Source: CAIZQW01 sp037133395
Lineage (GTDB): Bacteria; Verrucomicrobiota; Kiritimatiellia; RFP12; UBA1067
Length of the DNA stretch: 64,000 bases
Reading direction: 5' to 3'
Assembly: GCA_037133395.1 (NCBI GenBank)
Contig: JBAXOG010000004.1
Location: 5,028 to 69,027 of the forward strand
Shown: positions 39,566-47,425 of the stretch, one piece after another
Numbering within the stretch: the first letter of the stretch is position 1
Layout: each line of letters starts with the position of its first letter
Notes under the pieces: generated by a model
The model's database searches: none
What the model was told of the DNA's origin: nothing
Seen by the model: only the letters and a program-made list of their open reading frames with translations
Program-made: the position numbers and the translations under genes

Positions 39566-40066
39566 TTACGCTTTTTCTTTTTCCATGTCTTTGTGCAGAC
39601 GATCTAAAATACCGTTTACGAAACGTCCGGCATCGGCATTGCTGAAATATTTCGCAAGGTCGATCGCCTCGTTTAAAACTACGGCATGAGGAACGTCGCT
39701 ACAGTACATTATTTCATAGAAGGCAAGACGCAATACGTTACGTTCGATGGATCCCATGCGGTGCATGGGCCAGTTCTGGACATACGATTGAAGTTTTGCG
39801 TCAATATCCGGCAGATGCGACATGACCCCGCGGACAAGATTCTCCGTGAAGATTCGAATCTTGGACGGCGCCACGCGGTCCTCGACAGCCTTGTCGTTAT
39901 CTTCCTCGACGGAGTCAGGATCGTCATCCCTCATGGCCTCCATCTGGCAAGTCCATTGCTGACGCCAGAACTTGGGGATCGTCATGTCCAGCTCAAGACC
40001 TGGATTCATGTCCGCCTGAAAGATCATCTGCACGGCCCATTCGCGGCCTTGTCTTCTTGTTGCCAT
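39566..40066 (-). CDS. nusB: Transcription antitermination factor NusB
   Basis: RNA-binding factor that with NusE/S10 binds boxA and supports rRNA transcription. The 166-aa protein begins MATRRQGREWAVQMIFQ and has the typical C-terminal helices (SIERNVLRLAFYEI, VLNEAIDLAKYFS, GRFVNGILDRL). An acidic insert (about residues 45-65) lengthens the usual N-terminal half. It lies inside the riboflavin operon between ribH and ribD; ribH-nusB adjacency is common in bacteria. Confidence 0.95.
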   Translation of the reverse strand: MATRRQGREWAVQMIFQADMNPGLELDMTIPKFWRQQWTCQMEAMRDDDPDSVEEDNDKAVEDRVAPSKIRIFTENLVRGVMSHLPDIDAKLQSYVQNWPMHRMGSIERNVLRLAFYEIMYCSDVPHAVVLNEAIDLAKYFSNADAGRFVNGILDRLHKDMEKEKA

Positions 40067-40075
40067 AATAATACC

Positions 40076-40537
40076 TTAGAGCGCCTTGAGTACGGAGACG
40101 GTCTCGATTGCGGCGAGGACAGCATCCCAGCCCTTGTTCCCTTGTTTGGTGCCAGCGCGTTCAATGACCTGTTCGAGGTTTTGCGCGCAGACGATACCGT
40201 TCAAGACGGGTACTCCAGTGTCCAAAGCAATCTTTGAGAGCGCACGGGCTACCGTACCGTTAATGAGGTCGGCATGAGGCGTCGCGCCTTGAATCACCGC
40301 CCCGAGCGCCACAATAGCGTCAAACGTTCCCGCATCCGCGAGTTTTTGAGCCACGTTCGGAATTTCATTCGCCCCTGGAACGCGCACGAGCAGCAAGTTG
40401 TCGTCTTGTCCTCCATGACGCACAAAGCAGTCCTCCGCGCCCTTGACGAGTTGTTCCGTGAAAAAGCTGTTGAAACGGCTCACAACAATCGCCATCTTCA
40501 TGCCAGCGGCATTCAGGTTTCCTGTTACTTCTTTCAT
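40076..40537 (-). CDS. ribH: 6,7-dimethyl-8-ribityllumazine synthase
   Basis: Condenses the butanone phosphate made by RibB with the pyrimidine made by RibD; forms icosahedral or pentameric shells in the cytoplasm. The 153-aa protein has VVSRFNSFFTEQLVKGA, VRVPGANEIP, ALGAVIQGATPHADLING and the C-terminal AGTKQGNKGWDA. AAAGGAG precedes the start. The octamer array lies between it and ribBA upstream. Confidence 0.96.
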   Translation of the reverse strand: MKEVTGNLNAAGMKMAIVVSRFNSFFTEQLVKGAEDCFVRHGGQDDNLLLVRVPGANEIPNVAQKLADAGTFDAIVALGAVIQGATPHADLINGTVARALSKIALDTGVPVLNGIVCAQNLEQVIERAGTKQGNKGWDAVLAAIETVSVLKAL

Positions 40538-40551
40538 CTCTTTTCTCCTTT

Positions 40552-40611
40552 CAATAACGCAATCCAGTAATTTTCAATAAGGCAATAAGGCAATCACGCA
40601 ATAAGGCAATT
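40552..40611 (+). repeat. CAATAAGG octamer array, locus 3 (riboflavin operon)
   Basis: Plus-strand units CAATAACG, then after a 15-bp break CAATAAGG, CAATAAGG, CAATCACG, CAATAAGG and a partial. It fills the ribBA-ribH gap. The orientation is opposite to locus 2, so within the operon transcript the two arrays are complementary. Confidence 0.92.
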
Positions 40612-40614
40612 GTC

Positions 40615-41817
40615 TCAAATCATGTGCCCCATCTTGGCCTTCTTAGTGGCCAGATATTTCTTGTTAAAGACGCCGGGCTCAAACATGATGGGCACGCGTT
40701 CCGCGATTTCAAGTCCGTACCCTTGTAACCCGATGAGCTTCTTAGGGTTGTTGGTCATCAGGCGGATGCGCTTCAAGCCCAGGTCTGCCAGCATCTGTGC
40801 GCCGACACCATAATCGCGCAAGTCCGGTGCGAAACCGAGCTGGATGTTGGCTTCGACCGTGTCGAGGCCATTCTCCTGCAACTTATAGGCGTGCAACTTG
40901 TTCGCCAGTCCGATGCCACGTCCTTCTTGGCGCATATACAAAACAACGCCACAGCCCTCCAGCTCAATCATGCTCATCGCCGCATGAAGCTGGCTGCCGC
41001 AATCGCATCGCGCTGACCCAAAGACGTCGCCCGTGAGGCATTCGCTGTGGACACGTACCAGTGGCGCGTCGCACGAGGAGAGGTCGCCCTTGATGAGCGC
41101 CAGGTGATCCAGTCCGTCTGGGGATGATCGATAGAGGCGTAATTTGAATTGTCCGTAGGCCGTCGGAAGGTCCACTTCTTCGAGCATCTCAATCAGTCGT
41201 TCGCGGTATCGGCGGTAGGCAATCAGGTCGGCAATCGAGAGCATCTTCAATTGGTGCGTCTTCGCAAAAGCCCTTAATTGGGGCAGACGTGCCATGGTGC
41301 CGTCTTGCTGCATGATTTCACAGATGACCCCTGCGGGCTTTAAGCCGGCGAGTTTCGCTAGATCAACAGCAGCTTCCGTATGCCCCGCTCTGACCAGTAC
41401 GCCGCCTTCACGGGCCTGCAACGGAAAGAGGTGGCCCGGGCTGACCAGGTCAGCCGGAGTCGAAGTTCCCTCTACCAGGACGCGGACGGTCTCCGCACGG
41501 TCTGCGGCGCTGATACCGGTTGAAATGTTTCTAGCCGCATCGACGGAGTAGGTAAAGGCCGTCGAATACTTGTCGCCATGGTTTCGACTGGGTGCCCGCT
41601 CGACCCCCAGCTTTTGCAGGCGTTCATGCGTCATCGGCACACAAATCAGGCCACGCGCATGCAAAGCCATGAAATTAATGGACTCTGGCGTGACCTTTTC
41701 AGCGGCAATGATTAGATCGCCTTCGTTTTCTCGGTTCTCGTCGTCCGCGACGACCACAAACGCGCCGCTACGAAAAGCCTCGATACAGATTTCAACACTG
41801 TCAAATACGTCGCTCAT
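40615..41817 (-). CDS. ribBA: 3,4-dihydroxy-2-butanone 4-phosphate synthase / GTP cyclohydrolase II
   Basis: Makes both precursors of the riboflavin pathway. The N-terminal RibB domain has DDENRENEGDLI and the C-terminal RibA domain has the zinc cysteines in HSECLTGDVFGSARCDCGSQ, then YMRQEGRGIGLANKL and LMTNNPKKLIGLQGYGL. It has 400 aa. It is the first gene of the operon. The start codon directly follows the T-run of the riboswitch terminator, leaving no room for a Shine-Dalgarno sequence. Confidence 0.97.
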   Translation of the reverse strand: MSDVFDSVEICIEAFRSGAFVVVADDENRENEGDLIIAAEKVTPESINFMALHARGLICVPMTHERLQKLGVERAPSRNHGDKYSTAFTYSVDAARNISTGISAADRAETVRVLVEGTSTPADLVSPGHLFPLQAREGGVLVRAGHTEAAVDLAKLAGLKPAGVICEIMQQDGTMARLPQLRAFAKTHQLKMLSIADLIAYRRYRERLIEMLEEVDLPTAYGQFKLRLYRSSPDGLDHLALIKGDLSSCDAPLVRVHSECLTGDVFGSARCDCGSQLHAAMSMIELEGCGVVLYMRQEGRGIGLANKLHAYKLQENGLDTVEANIQLGFAPDLRDYGVGAQMLADLGLKRIRLMTNNPKKLIGLQGYGLEIAERVPIMFEPGVFNKKYLATKKAKMGHMI

Positions 41818-41850
41818 AAAAAAAAAGCCCGATCACAGGCGCAATCGGGG
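41818..41850 (-). terminator. Terminator of the FMN riboswitch expression platform
   Basis: On the minus strand CCCGAT (41844-41849) pairs with ATCGGG (41828-41833) and is followed by GC and nine T at 41818-41826, which end at the ribBA start codon. The position just downstream of the aptamer fits transcription attenuation by FMN. Confidence 0.9.
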
Positions 41851-41875
41851 CAAACCAAAGAAAACGATTCCAAAC

Positions 41876-41998
41876 CATCTTCTTTCATCCAGACTTTACT
41901 GTCGGCCACGGAATTCAAACCGTGTCAGTGCCTTGTTGGACAAGGCAGTCGCGGGCTTTACCGCCGGTTGGGAATCTCGCCCAGCCCCGAAGACGCTT
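41876..41998 (-). promoter_or_regulatory. FMN riboswitch (RFN element)
   Basis: The minus strand shows the conserved RFN order: CTTCGGGGCTGGG, then GAGATTCCCAACCGGCGGTA, AAGCCCGCGAC, a variable hairpin (TGCCTTGTCCAACAAGGCA), GAATTCCGTGGCCGACAGT and finally AGTCTGGATGAAAGAAGATGG. Ligand binding is expected to favour the terminator at 41818-41850 and so switch off ribBA and the genes after it when FMN is plentiful. Confidence 0.97.
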
Positions 41999-42011
41999 GT
42001 TGAGAATGATT

Positions 42012-42041
42012 ACTATACCCCATTTCCCTTGGTTTTGGCAA
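42012..42041 (-). promoter_or_regulatory. Promoter of the riboflavin operon
   Basis: On the minus strand TTGCCA (42036-42041) and TATAGT (42012-42017) are 18 bp apart. The start of transcription would fall a few bases before the riboswitch. The remaining 80 bp to cysS should hold its own, divergent promoter; TAATAT at 42091-42096 is a candidate -10. Confidence 0.65.
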
Positions 42042-42121
42042 GCCTGCACTTTTACTGAAATTAGATATTCATTTGCGCCCCCTCATGGTGTAATATATGC
42101 TCTTTGACTTAGGAGCAATAG

Positions 42122-43519
42122 ATGAATTTTTTTAACAGTATGTCGCGCAATAAGGAGCTGGTCGTGCCCATCGAGGCAGGGCACGTCCGCATGTATACGT
42201 GCGGACCGACGGTTTATAATTTTGCGCATATCGGGAATTTTCGCGCCTATACGTTTGAGGATATTCTTCGCCGGGCGATCCAGTTCAATGGTTGCCGCGT
42301 GACACAAGTAATGAATCTGACGGATGTGGACGACAAAACCATCCGGGGAGCCAAGGCGGCAGGTGTTCCGCTCAAGACCTTTACCGCGCCCTTTGTCCAA
42401 GCGTTTTTCGCGGATTTGAAGGCCATCAATATTCAGCCCGCAGAGATTTACCCAGCCGCGACAGATCATATTCCAGAGATGATTGCGTTGGTCGAGCGTC
42501 TCTTTGAAAAGAGTTTAGCTTATCAGTCGGATGATGGGTCGGTCTATTTCAGCGTGTCTCGATTGCCGCAGTACGGTAGACTCGCTCATCTTGACCGCGA
42601 ACATTTGCGTGTGGGCGCCCGCGTGGCGGATGATGAATACGAGAAGGAAGGCTACGGCGATTTCGCGCTCTGGAAGGCGTATGATGCTTCCGATGGCGAT
42701 GTTGTCTGGGATTCGCCGTGGGGCAGGGGACGTCCAGGATGGCATCTCGAATGTTCCGCTATGGCCATGAAGTATCTGGGCGACACGTTCGATATCCATA
42801 CGGGCGGCATTGACAATCTCTTTCCGCATCATGAAAATGAAATCGCTCAGACCGAAGGCGCGACCGGAAAGACGTTTGTGAATCTCTGGATGCACTGCGC
42901 GCATCTGCGGGTCAATGGCGAGAAGATGTCTAAGTCGCTCGGCAACTTCTTCACGTTGCGCGATTTAATCGCTAAAGGATACACCGGTCGTGAGATTCGT
43001 TACGTGCTGATTAACGGACACTACCGCCAGGCGCTTAATTTTACCTTCGATGCGCTAGGGGCCGCCCGCAGTTCGCTCGCCCGCATTGACGAATGCATCG
43101 ACGCGTTGGAGGAGATTGCTGTATCCAAGAACGCGATTGATGCAGACAACCCCTGCCTTGTTGATTTTACAGCGGCGGTCAATGATGACCTTAATATTCC
43201 AGAGGCTGTTGCGGCCTTGTTTGCCTTAGTTCGCGAGAGCAATGTCGCCCTGAGTCAAGGCGTGTTGAAGCCGCAAGAAGCTGCGACTATTTTGGCCGTG
43301 TTTGAAAAGATGGATACCGTGCTTGGGGTCGTGCGCTTTGGGCGTGTGCAAAAGGAGGATGGCGTACCGGCTGAGATCCAGGCCCTAGTAGATGCGCGCG
43401 CCACCGCACGTACTGCCAAGCAGTGGGCTGAATCCGACCGGCTTCGCGATGAACTCGCCGCTAAGGGCTGGGAAATCCGAGATGGCAAAGACGGCCAGAA
43501 AATTAAAAGTTTAAAGTGA
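42122..43519 (+). CDS. cysS: Cysteine--tRNA ligase
   Basis: Charges tRNA-Cys. The 465-aa class I enzyme has MYTCGPTVYNFAHIGNFRAY (zinc Cys and HIGH-type motif), the zinc-site WHLECSAM, TGGIDNLFPHHENEIAQ and GEKMSKSLGN. AGGAG precedes the ATG. Its 3' end carries AAAGTTTAAAGTGAAAA, which runs into the tmk start 3 bp later. Confidence 0.97.
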   Translation: MNFFNSMSRNKELVVPIEAGHVRMYTCGPTVYNFAHIGNFRAYTFEDILRRAIQFNGCRVTQVMNLTDVDDKTIRGAKAAGVPLKTFTAPFVQAFFADLKAINIQPAEIYPAATDHIPEMIALVERLFEKSLAYQSDDGSVYFSVSRLPQYGRLAHLDREHLRVGARVADDEYEKEGYGDFALWKAYDASDGDVVWDSPWGRGRPGWHLECSAMAMKYLGDTFDIHTGGIDNLFPHHENEIAQTEGATGKTFVNLWMHCAHLRVNGEKMSKSLGNFFTLRDLIAKGYTGREIRYVLINGHYRQALNFTFDALGAARSSLARIDECIDALEEIAVSKNAIDADNPCLVDFTAAVNDDLNIPEAVAALFALVRESNVALSQGVLKPQEAATILAVFEKMDTVLGVVRFGRVQKEDGVPAEIQALVDARATARTAKQWAESDRLRDELAAKGWEIRDGKDGQKIKSLK

Positions 43520-43522
43520 AAA

Positions 43523-44161
43523 ATGCACGGTAAATTTATTACTTTCGAAGGACCGGAGGGCAGCGGCAAGTCGACGCATATTAAGTTGCTGAAGGCTTTT
43601 CTGGAAGCACGCGGCATCGAAGTTGTCTTGACGCGTGAACCAGGGGGCACGCCGCTGGGTGAAGAGATCCGAAAGATCCTGCAGCATGACCACAGCGAGG
43701 CGCCTGTACCGCATGCAGAGGTTCTACTCTTTCTGGCGAGCCGCGCCCAGCATGTCGAGCGGCTGATCCGGCCCGCGTTGGCGGAAGGGAAGTGGGTTTT
43801 GTGTGACCGCTTTGATGATTCGACTTTTGCGTATCAGGGATATGGTCGCGGATTTGAGATGGCGGGCTTGAAAGCAGTCAATGCGTTTGCCATCAGCGGG
43901 TTGCGCCCGGATTTGACCGTGCTCCTCGATGTTGAGCCGCAGACGAGTCGTGAACGTCTGGCAGCCCGTCAGGCGCAGACGGCCACAGCTCCTGATCGTA
44001 TTGAACGCGAGGCCGTTGCATTTCATGAAAAGGTCCGTAAAGGATTCCTTGCGCTTGCAGCAGAGGAGCCGGATCGTATTGCGGTAATTAGCACGGAGCG
44101 CGATCGTGAAGCAGTTGCCGCTGATGTTCGGCGGGCAATCGAAAACAAATTTTTCCAGTAA
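43523..44161 (+). CDS. tmk: Thymidylate kinase
   Basis: Phosphorylates dTMP to dTDP. The 212-aa P-loop kinase has FEGPEGSGKSTHIKLL, DRFDDSTFAYQGYGRG and the lid region near ERLAARQAQ. It is 3 bp downstream of cysS with no clear ribosome site, so translation may be coupled. It is followed by holB, a frequent tmk-holB pairing. Confidence 0.96.
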   Translation: MHGKFITFEGPEGSGKSTHIKLLKAFLEARGIEVVLTREPGGTPLGEEIRKILQHDHSEAPVPHAEVLLFLASRAQHVERLIRPALAEGKWVLCDRFDDSTFAYQGYGRGFEMAGLKAVNAFAISGLRPDLTVLLDVEPQTSRERLAARQAQTATAPDRIEREAVAFHEKVRKGFLALAAEEPDRIAVISTERDREAVAADVRRAIENKFFQ

Positions 44162-44197
44162 TCGTTATTTTTACGATTCATTTTTAAGTGGTATGGC

Positions 44198-45172
44198 ATG
44201 ACTTTTGACGAGACTTTTCTGATGGTGAAACGCGCACTAGATGCTGGACGTCCTGCGCATGGGTATCTTATTGTCGGCTCTGTTCGCGGACATGGCATGG
44301 CTCTGGCGATTCGCATCATCCGAACTCTTTTCTGTTCAGCAGAGGAGAAGCCTTGTGGCGTTTGTGACAGTTGCCGGCGTGTCGGGGAGCATACGGAACC
44401 CGATGTGCATTGGATTTTTCCTGAAATGAAGTCGCGTGTCATCAGTGTGGATCAAATGCGCGAAAAGTTGCTCGCTAACATTTCGCAGACTTCCTTTGTC
44501 GGCGGGTGGAAGGTCGGCGTCCTGGTGGGGGCAGACCGACTCAATGACGCCTCCGCAAATGCTTTTCTGAAGACGCTCGAAGAACCGCCAGAAAGAACGC
44601 TTTTTCTATTGCTGACCGATGCGCCGCAACAGTTGCTCCCGACAATTATCTCACGTTGTCAGAGGATTGATCTGGATGCCTTTCGTGAGTTGAGCGAGCC
44701 TTGGTTGGGGACGTTGGTTTCAACGTTGTCGAGTTCATACTACAAGACGGCGATTGAACGCATGGTCATGTCGAGTCAGTTAACCAAACTGTTAGAAGAG
44801 ATCAAAGAGAAGGCAGAGGTTTGGGTTAAAGAAGAAACCACGGCCGATGTGCAGGTCGATGAGGATGATGATGTGTTCAATGCGAAAGTCAGTGCGCGGT
44901 ATCGCGAAATACGCATGGACTTTCTGATTACGTTTTCGCGCTGGTATCGGGATTTGTTTATGGTCAAGGCTGGCGGTGAGGAGCTTATTCATTTCAAAGA
45001 TAAGGCTGATTTATTGAAAGAACGTGCAGCGCGGTTGACCCTTGCGCAGACCTTGTACAACGTGAATGCCGTTGAAGAGCTTGCTCGCCAGTTTGATCGC
45101 AATTTAAATGAAGAGAGTGTCCTTGCGTATGCGGTAGACCGTATTTTTCATGGGGTAGGAGATAAAGTGTAA
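44198..45172 (+). CDS. holB: DNA polymerase III subunit delta'
   Basis: Clamp-loader subunit, 324 aa. It shows the zinc-binding cysteines CGVCDSC, DQMREKLLANISQTSF, the box DRLNDASANAFLKTLEEPPE and the SRC motif ISRCQRI. The N-terminal P-loop is degenerate (VGSVRGHGMALA), as expected for the delta' subunit, which does not hydrolyse ATP. It overlaps the PSP1 gene by one base. Confidence 0.93.
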   Translation: MTFDETFLMVKRALDAGRPAHGYLIVGSVRGHGMALAIRIIRTLFCSAEEKPCGVCDSCRRVGEHTEPDVHWIFPEMKSRVISVDQMREKLLANISQTSFVGGWKVGVLVGADRLNDASANAFLKTLEEPPERTLFLLLTDAPQQLLPTIISRCQRIDLDAFRELSEPWLGTLVSTLSSSYYKTAIERMVMSSQLTKLLEEIKEKAEVWVKEETTADVQVDEDDDVFNAKVSARYREIRMDFLITFSRWYRDLFMVKAGGEELIHFKDKADLLKERAARLTLAQTLYNVNAVEELARQFDRNLNEESVLAYAVDRIFHGVGDKV

Positions 45173-46059
45173 TGCAGAAAATTGTCCATGTACAAATGCC
45201 CGAAGGTGGTGTCCTTGAATGCGCGATGCCTGAAGGCGAGAACGCGGAGGAGTTTAAAGCCGATGCGTATTGCATCTGTGCTTTGGATTATGGACAGGAT
45301 GTTGGGCGCGTCGTGAAAGTGACGGAAGCGAAGGAGGGTGCGGAAGTGCCATCTTTCCGCGTATTACGGAAACAGACGGAGGCGGATGAGATCCTCGTTA
45401 AGGCAAATATGCGAGTGGCCGAGAAGGCGCGTCATGCTTTCCAGATTTCCATAGCCCATGAGAAGACGCATATTAAAATTTTGCATGTGCGTTTTTCCTT
45501 TATGTGCGAGAGACTTTTCATCCGGTATGGAGCCGTTGTTGTGGTGGATCTCAGGCGCTTTATTAATCAGATTCAACGCGACTTTAAGACCGTAGTTGAT
45601 TTGTGGCAATTGGGAGTACGCGATGAGTGTGCGTTCATGGGATGTTTAGGTCACTGCGGACGTTCTGCCTGTTGTTGCACGTGGCAACGAAAATTTCAGA
45701 ATTTGTCAACCCAAATGGCGAAGGTTCAGGACGTGCCACTCAATCCTATTACCGCAAATGGTCATTGCGGACGCTTAAAATGCTGTTTGGCTTTTGAATG
45801 TGACCAATACCGCGAGGCTGGTATAGGCTTGCCGGAATCCGGCAGTATTGTGCGCTGTGTGAATGAAGCGCAGGACGCTGAGGGGATTGTCGTTGGACGC
45901 GATGTCATGCGGGGACGGCTCACGGTCCGGACGCGCGAAGGCCGGTTTTTGACACTGACCAAGGAAGATATCTCCGTGGCGCGCCCGTCGCGCCCGGAAC
46001 CTTATTCGAAAGGAGAAGACACAAATGAAGATTCTGTTGGTGAATGGACCGAACCTTAA
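45172..46059 (+). CDS. PSP1-domain protein (YaaT/RicT-like)
   Basis: A 295-aa protein with the PSP1 domain and its cysteine clusters, MGCLGHCGRSACCC and NGHCGRLKCCLAFE. In Bacillus the homologue YaaT (RicT) is part of the Y-complex with an Fe-S cluster that affects mRNA processing, and its gene is also beside holB; the role here is inferred. An extra basic C-terminal tail follows the domain. It starts on the last base of holB and its 3' end overlaps aroQ by 35 bp. Confidence 0.92.
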   Translation: MQKIVHVQMPEGGVLECAMPEGENAEEFKADAYCICALDYGQDVGRVVKVTEAKEGAEVPSFRVLRKQTEADEILVKANMRVAEKARHAFQISIAHEKTHIKILHVRFSFMCERLFIRYGAVVVVDLRRFINQIQRDFKTVVDLWQLGVRDECAFMGCLGHCGRSACCCTWQRKFQNLSTQMAKVQDVPLNPITANGHCGRLKCCLAFECDQYREAGIGLPESGSIVRCVNEAQDAEGIVVGRDVMRGRLTVRTREGRFLTLTKEDISVARPSRPEPYSKGEDTNEDSVGEWTEP

Positions 46060-46465
46060 GTTGCTCGGCACGCGCGAACCTGCTATTTATGGGTCAGAGA
46101 CGCTCGAGCAAATTGTCACGAATGTGTGCACGTATGCTACTGCCAAAGGTGTGCAAATAACGGCGTTTCAAAGTGATTCTGAAGCAGACCTTGTGCAGAC
46201 CTTGGGCGCGGCGCGAGGGCAATATGATGGCATGATCATCAATCCTGCGGCCTATACGCATACGAGCATAGCGTTGCGTGATGCAATTGCGGCATGCGGT
46301 GTACCGACCGTGGAAGTCCATCTTTCGAATACGCATAAGCGCGAATCCTTCCGGCAGGTGAGCCTCACCGCCCCGGTATGCGTGGGACAAATCATGGGAT
46401 TTGGCGGCAAGGGATACCTTCTGGCCGTAGATGCGCTGATAGGTATGATGGGGCACAACCAGTAG
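46025..46465 (+). CDS. aroQ: 3-dehydroquinate dehydratase, type II
   Basis: Third step of the shikimate pathway. The 146-aa protein shows NGPNLKLLGTREPAIYG (with catalytic Tyr), the NPAAYTHTSIALRDA segment, VEVHLSNTHKRESFR and GKGYLLAVDALI. AAAGGAGAAG lies just upstream of the ATG, which is inside the 3' end of the PSP1 gene in another frame (35-bp overlap). Confidence 0.96.
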   Translation: MKILLVNGPNLKLLGTREPAIYGSETLEQIVTNVCTYATAKGVQITAFQSDSEADLVQTLGAARGQYDGMIINPAAYTHTSIALRDAIAACGVPTVEVHLSNTHKRESFRQVSLTAPVCVGQIMGFGGKGYLLAVDALIGMMGHNQ

Positions 46466-46502
46466 GGGCTTGATAAAGCAAGCCAGATAAAAGGGAAAAA
46501 TA

Positions 46503-47417
46503 ATGACAAAAAAAATAGATGTCTGGATGGTAGGTTCGATCGGTATCGATGATGTCGAAACGCGTGACGCGAATCGGAAAGAATTGCTCGGCGGTTCGTT
46601 GCCGTTCGCAACGGCGGCCGCTTCTTTTGCGGGTGCAAATGTAGGAGCCGTGGGCGTGGTGGGAAGCGATTTCCCAAAGGCATTTGAAAAACGCTGGAAA
46701 AAATTTGGTACCGATCTCGAAGGCGTTCAACACAAGGCAGGCTCGAATTTCCGTTGGGCAGGCAAGTATGATGATAATATGATCGATCGTACGACGCTCA
46801 AAACAGAATTAGGCGTTTTTGCTGATTTTTCTCCTGTGCTGCCCGAAAATTATCGCACAGCCCCCTTTGTGCTGTTGGGAAATATTCAGCCTGATCTGCA
46901 ATTTCATGTGCTGAAGCAGGCGAAGAAGCCAAAATTTGTTGCTCTGGATTCGATGAACCTTTGGATTGATATTGCGCAGCCATCGTTGAAGAAGATCATC
47001 CGTGAAGTTGATTTGTTGACCGTGAACGACGGAGAGGCGCGTCAGTTGACCGGCAAATGGAATCTGCGGGATTGCGCTACTGAGATTCTGAAGATGGGGC
47101 CGACGTATGTGCTCCTCAAGAAGGGTGAGCACGGCGCTCTACTCTTCACGAAAAAAGATGTCTTTATTGTTCCGGCTTATCCAGTGAAGACGCTCAAGGA
47201 TCCCACAGGCGCAGGCGATACGTATGCTGGCGCATTTATGGGGTATCTGTCCAAGGCTAAGGCGTTGAACGTTTGTACGATGCGCAAGGCGCTCTTCTTT
47301 GCCAGTGCCATGGCCTCCTTTTGCGTGGAAGGTTTTAGCATTGAACGACTTGAAAAACTGACCCCGGCTGACGTCGCCAAACGGGTGCGCGAGTTGGAAA
47401 AGATGACGGCGATGTAA
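46503..47417 (+). CDS. PfkB-family sugar/nucleoside kinase
   Basis: A ribokinase-fold kinase of 304 aa. It has the N-terminal GGSLPFATAAASFAGA motif, VLLKKGEHGALLF, and the C-terminal anion-hole and catalytic-base motif DPTGAGDTYAGAFMGYL. The substrate (a sugar or nucleoside) cannot be told from sequence. It lies between aroQ and the orphan permease, with 8 bp to the latter. Confidence 0.9.
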   Translation: MTKKIDVWMVGSIGIDDVETRDANRKELLGGSLPFATAAASFAGANVGAVGVVGSDFPKAFEKRWKKFGTDLEGVQHKAGSNFRWAGKYDDNMIDRTTLKTELGVFADFSPVLPENYRTAPFVLLGNIQPDLQFHVLKQAKKPKFVALDSMNLWIDIAQPSLKKIIREVDLLTVNDGEARQLTGKWNLRDCATEILKMGPTYVLLKKGEHGALLFTKKDVFIVPAYPVKTLKDPTGAGDTYAGAFMGYLSKAKALNVCTMRKALFFASAMASFCVEGFSIERLEKLTPADVAKRVRELEKMTAM

Positions 47418-47425
47418 GGGGTCAG

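Noticed and set aside
39540..39585. Hairpin AAGCGT...ACGCTT with inner GACAG/CTGTC at the nusB-ribD junction as a terminator
   Set aside because: On the operon strand no T-run follows it; the T-run is on the opposite strand, where no gene needs it.
38345..40611. Octamer arrays as a CRISPR array
   Set aside because: Units are 8 bp with no spacers and no cas genes are nearby.
44198..44330. Degenerate P-loop in holB as a sign of a broken gene
   Set aside because: Delta' subunits of the clamp loader normally lack a working ATP site; the rest of the protein is intact.
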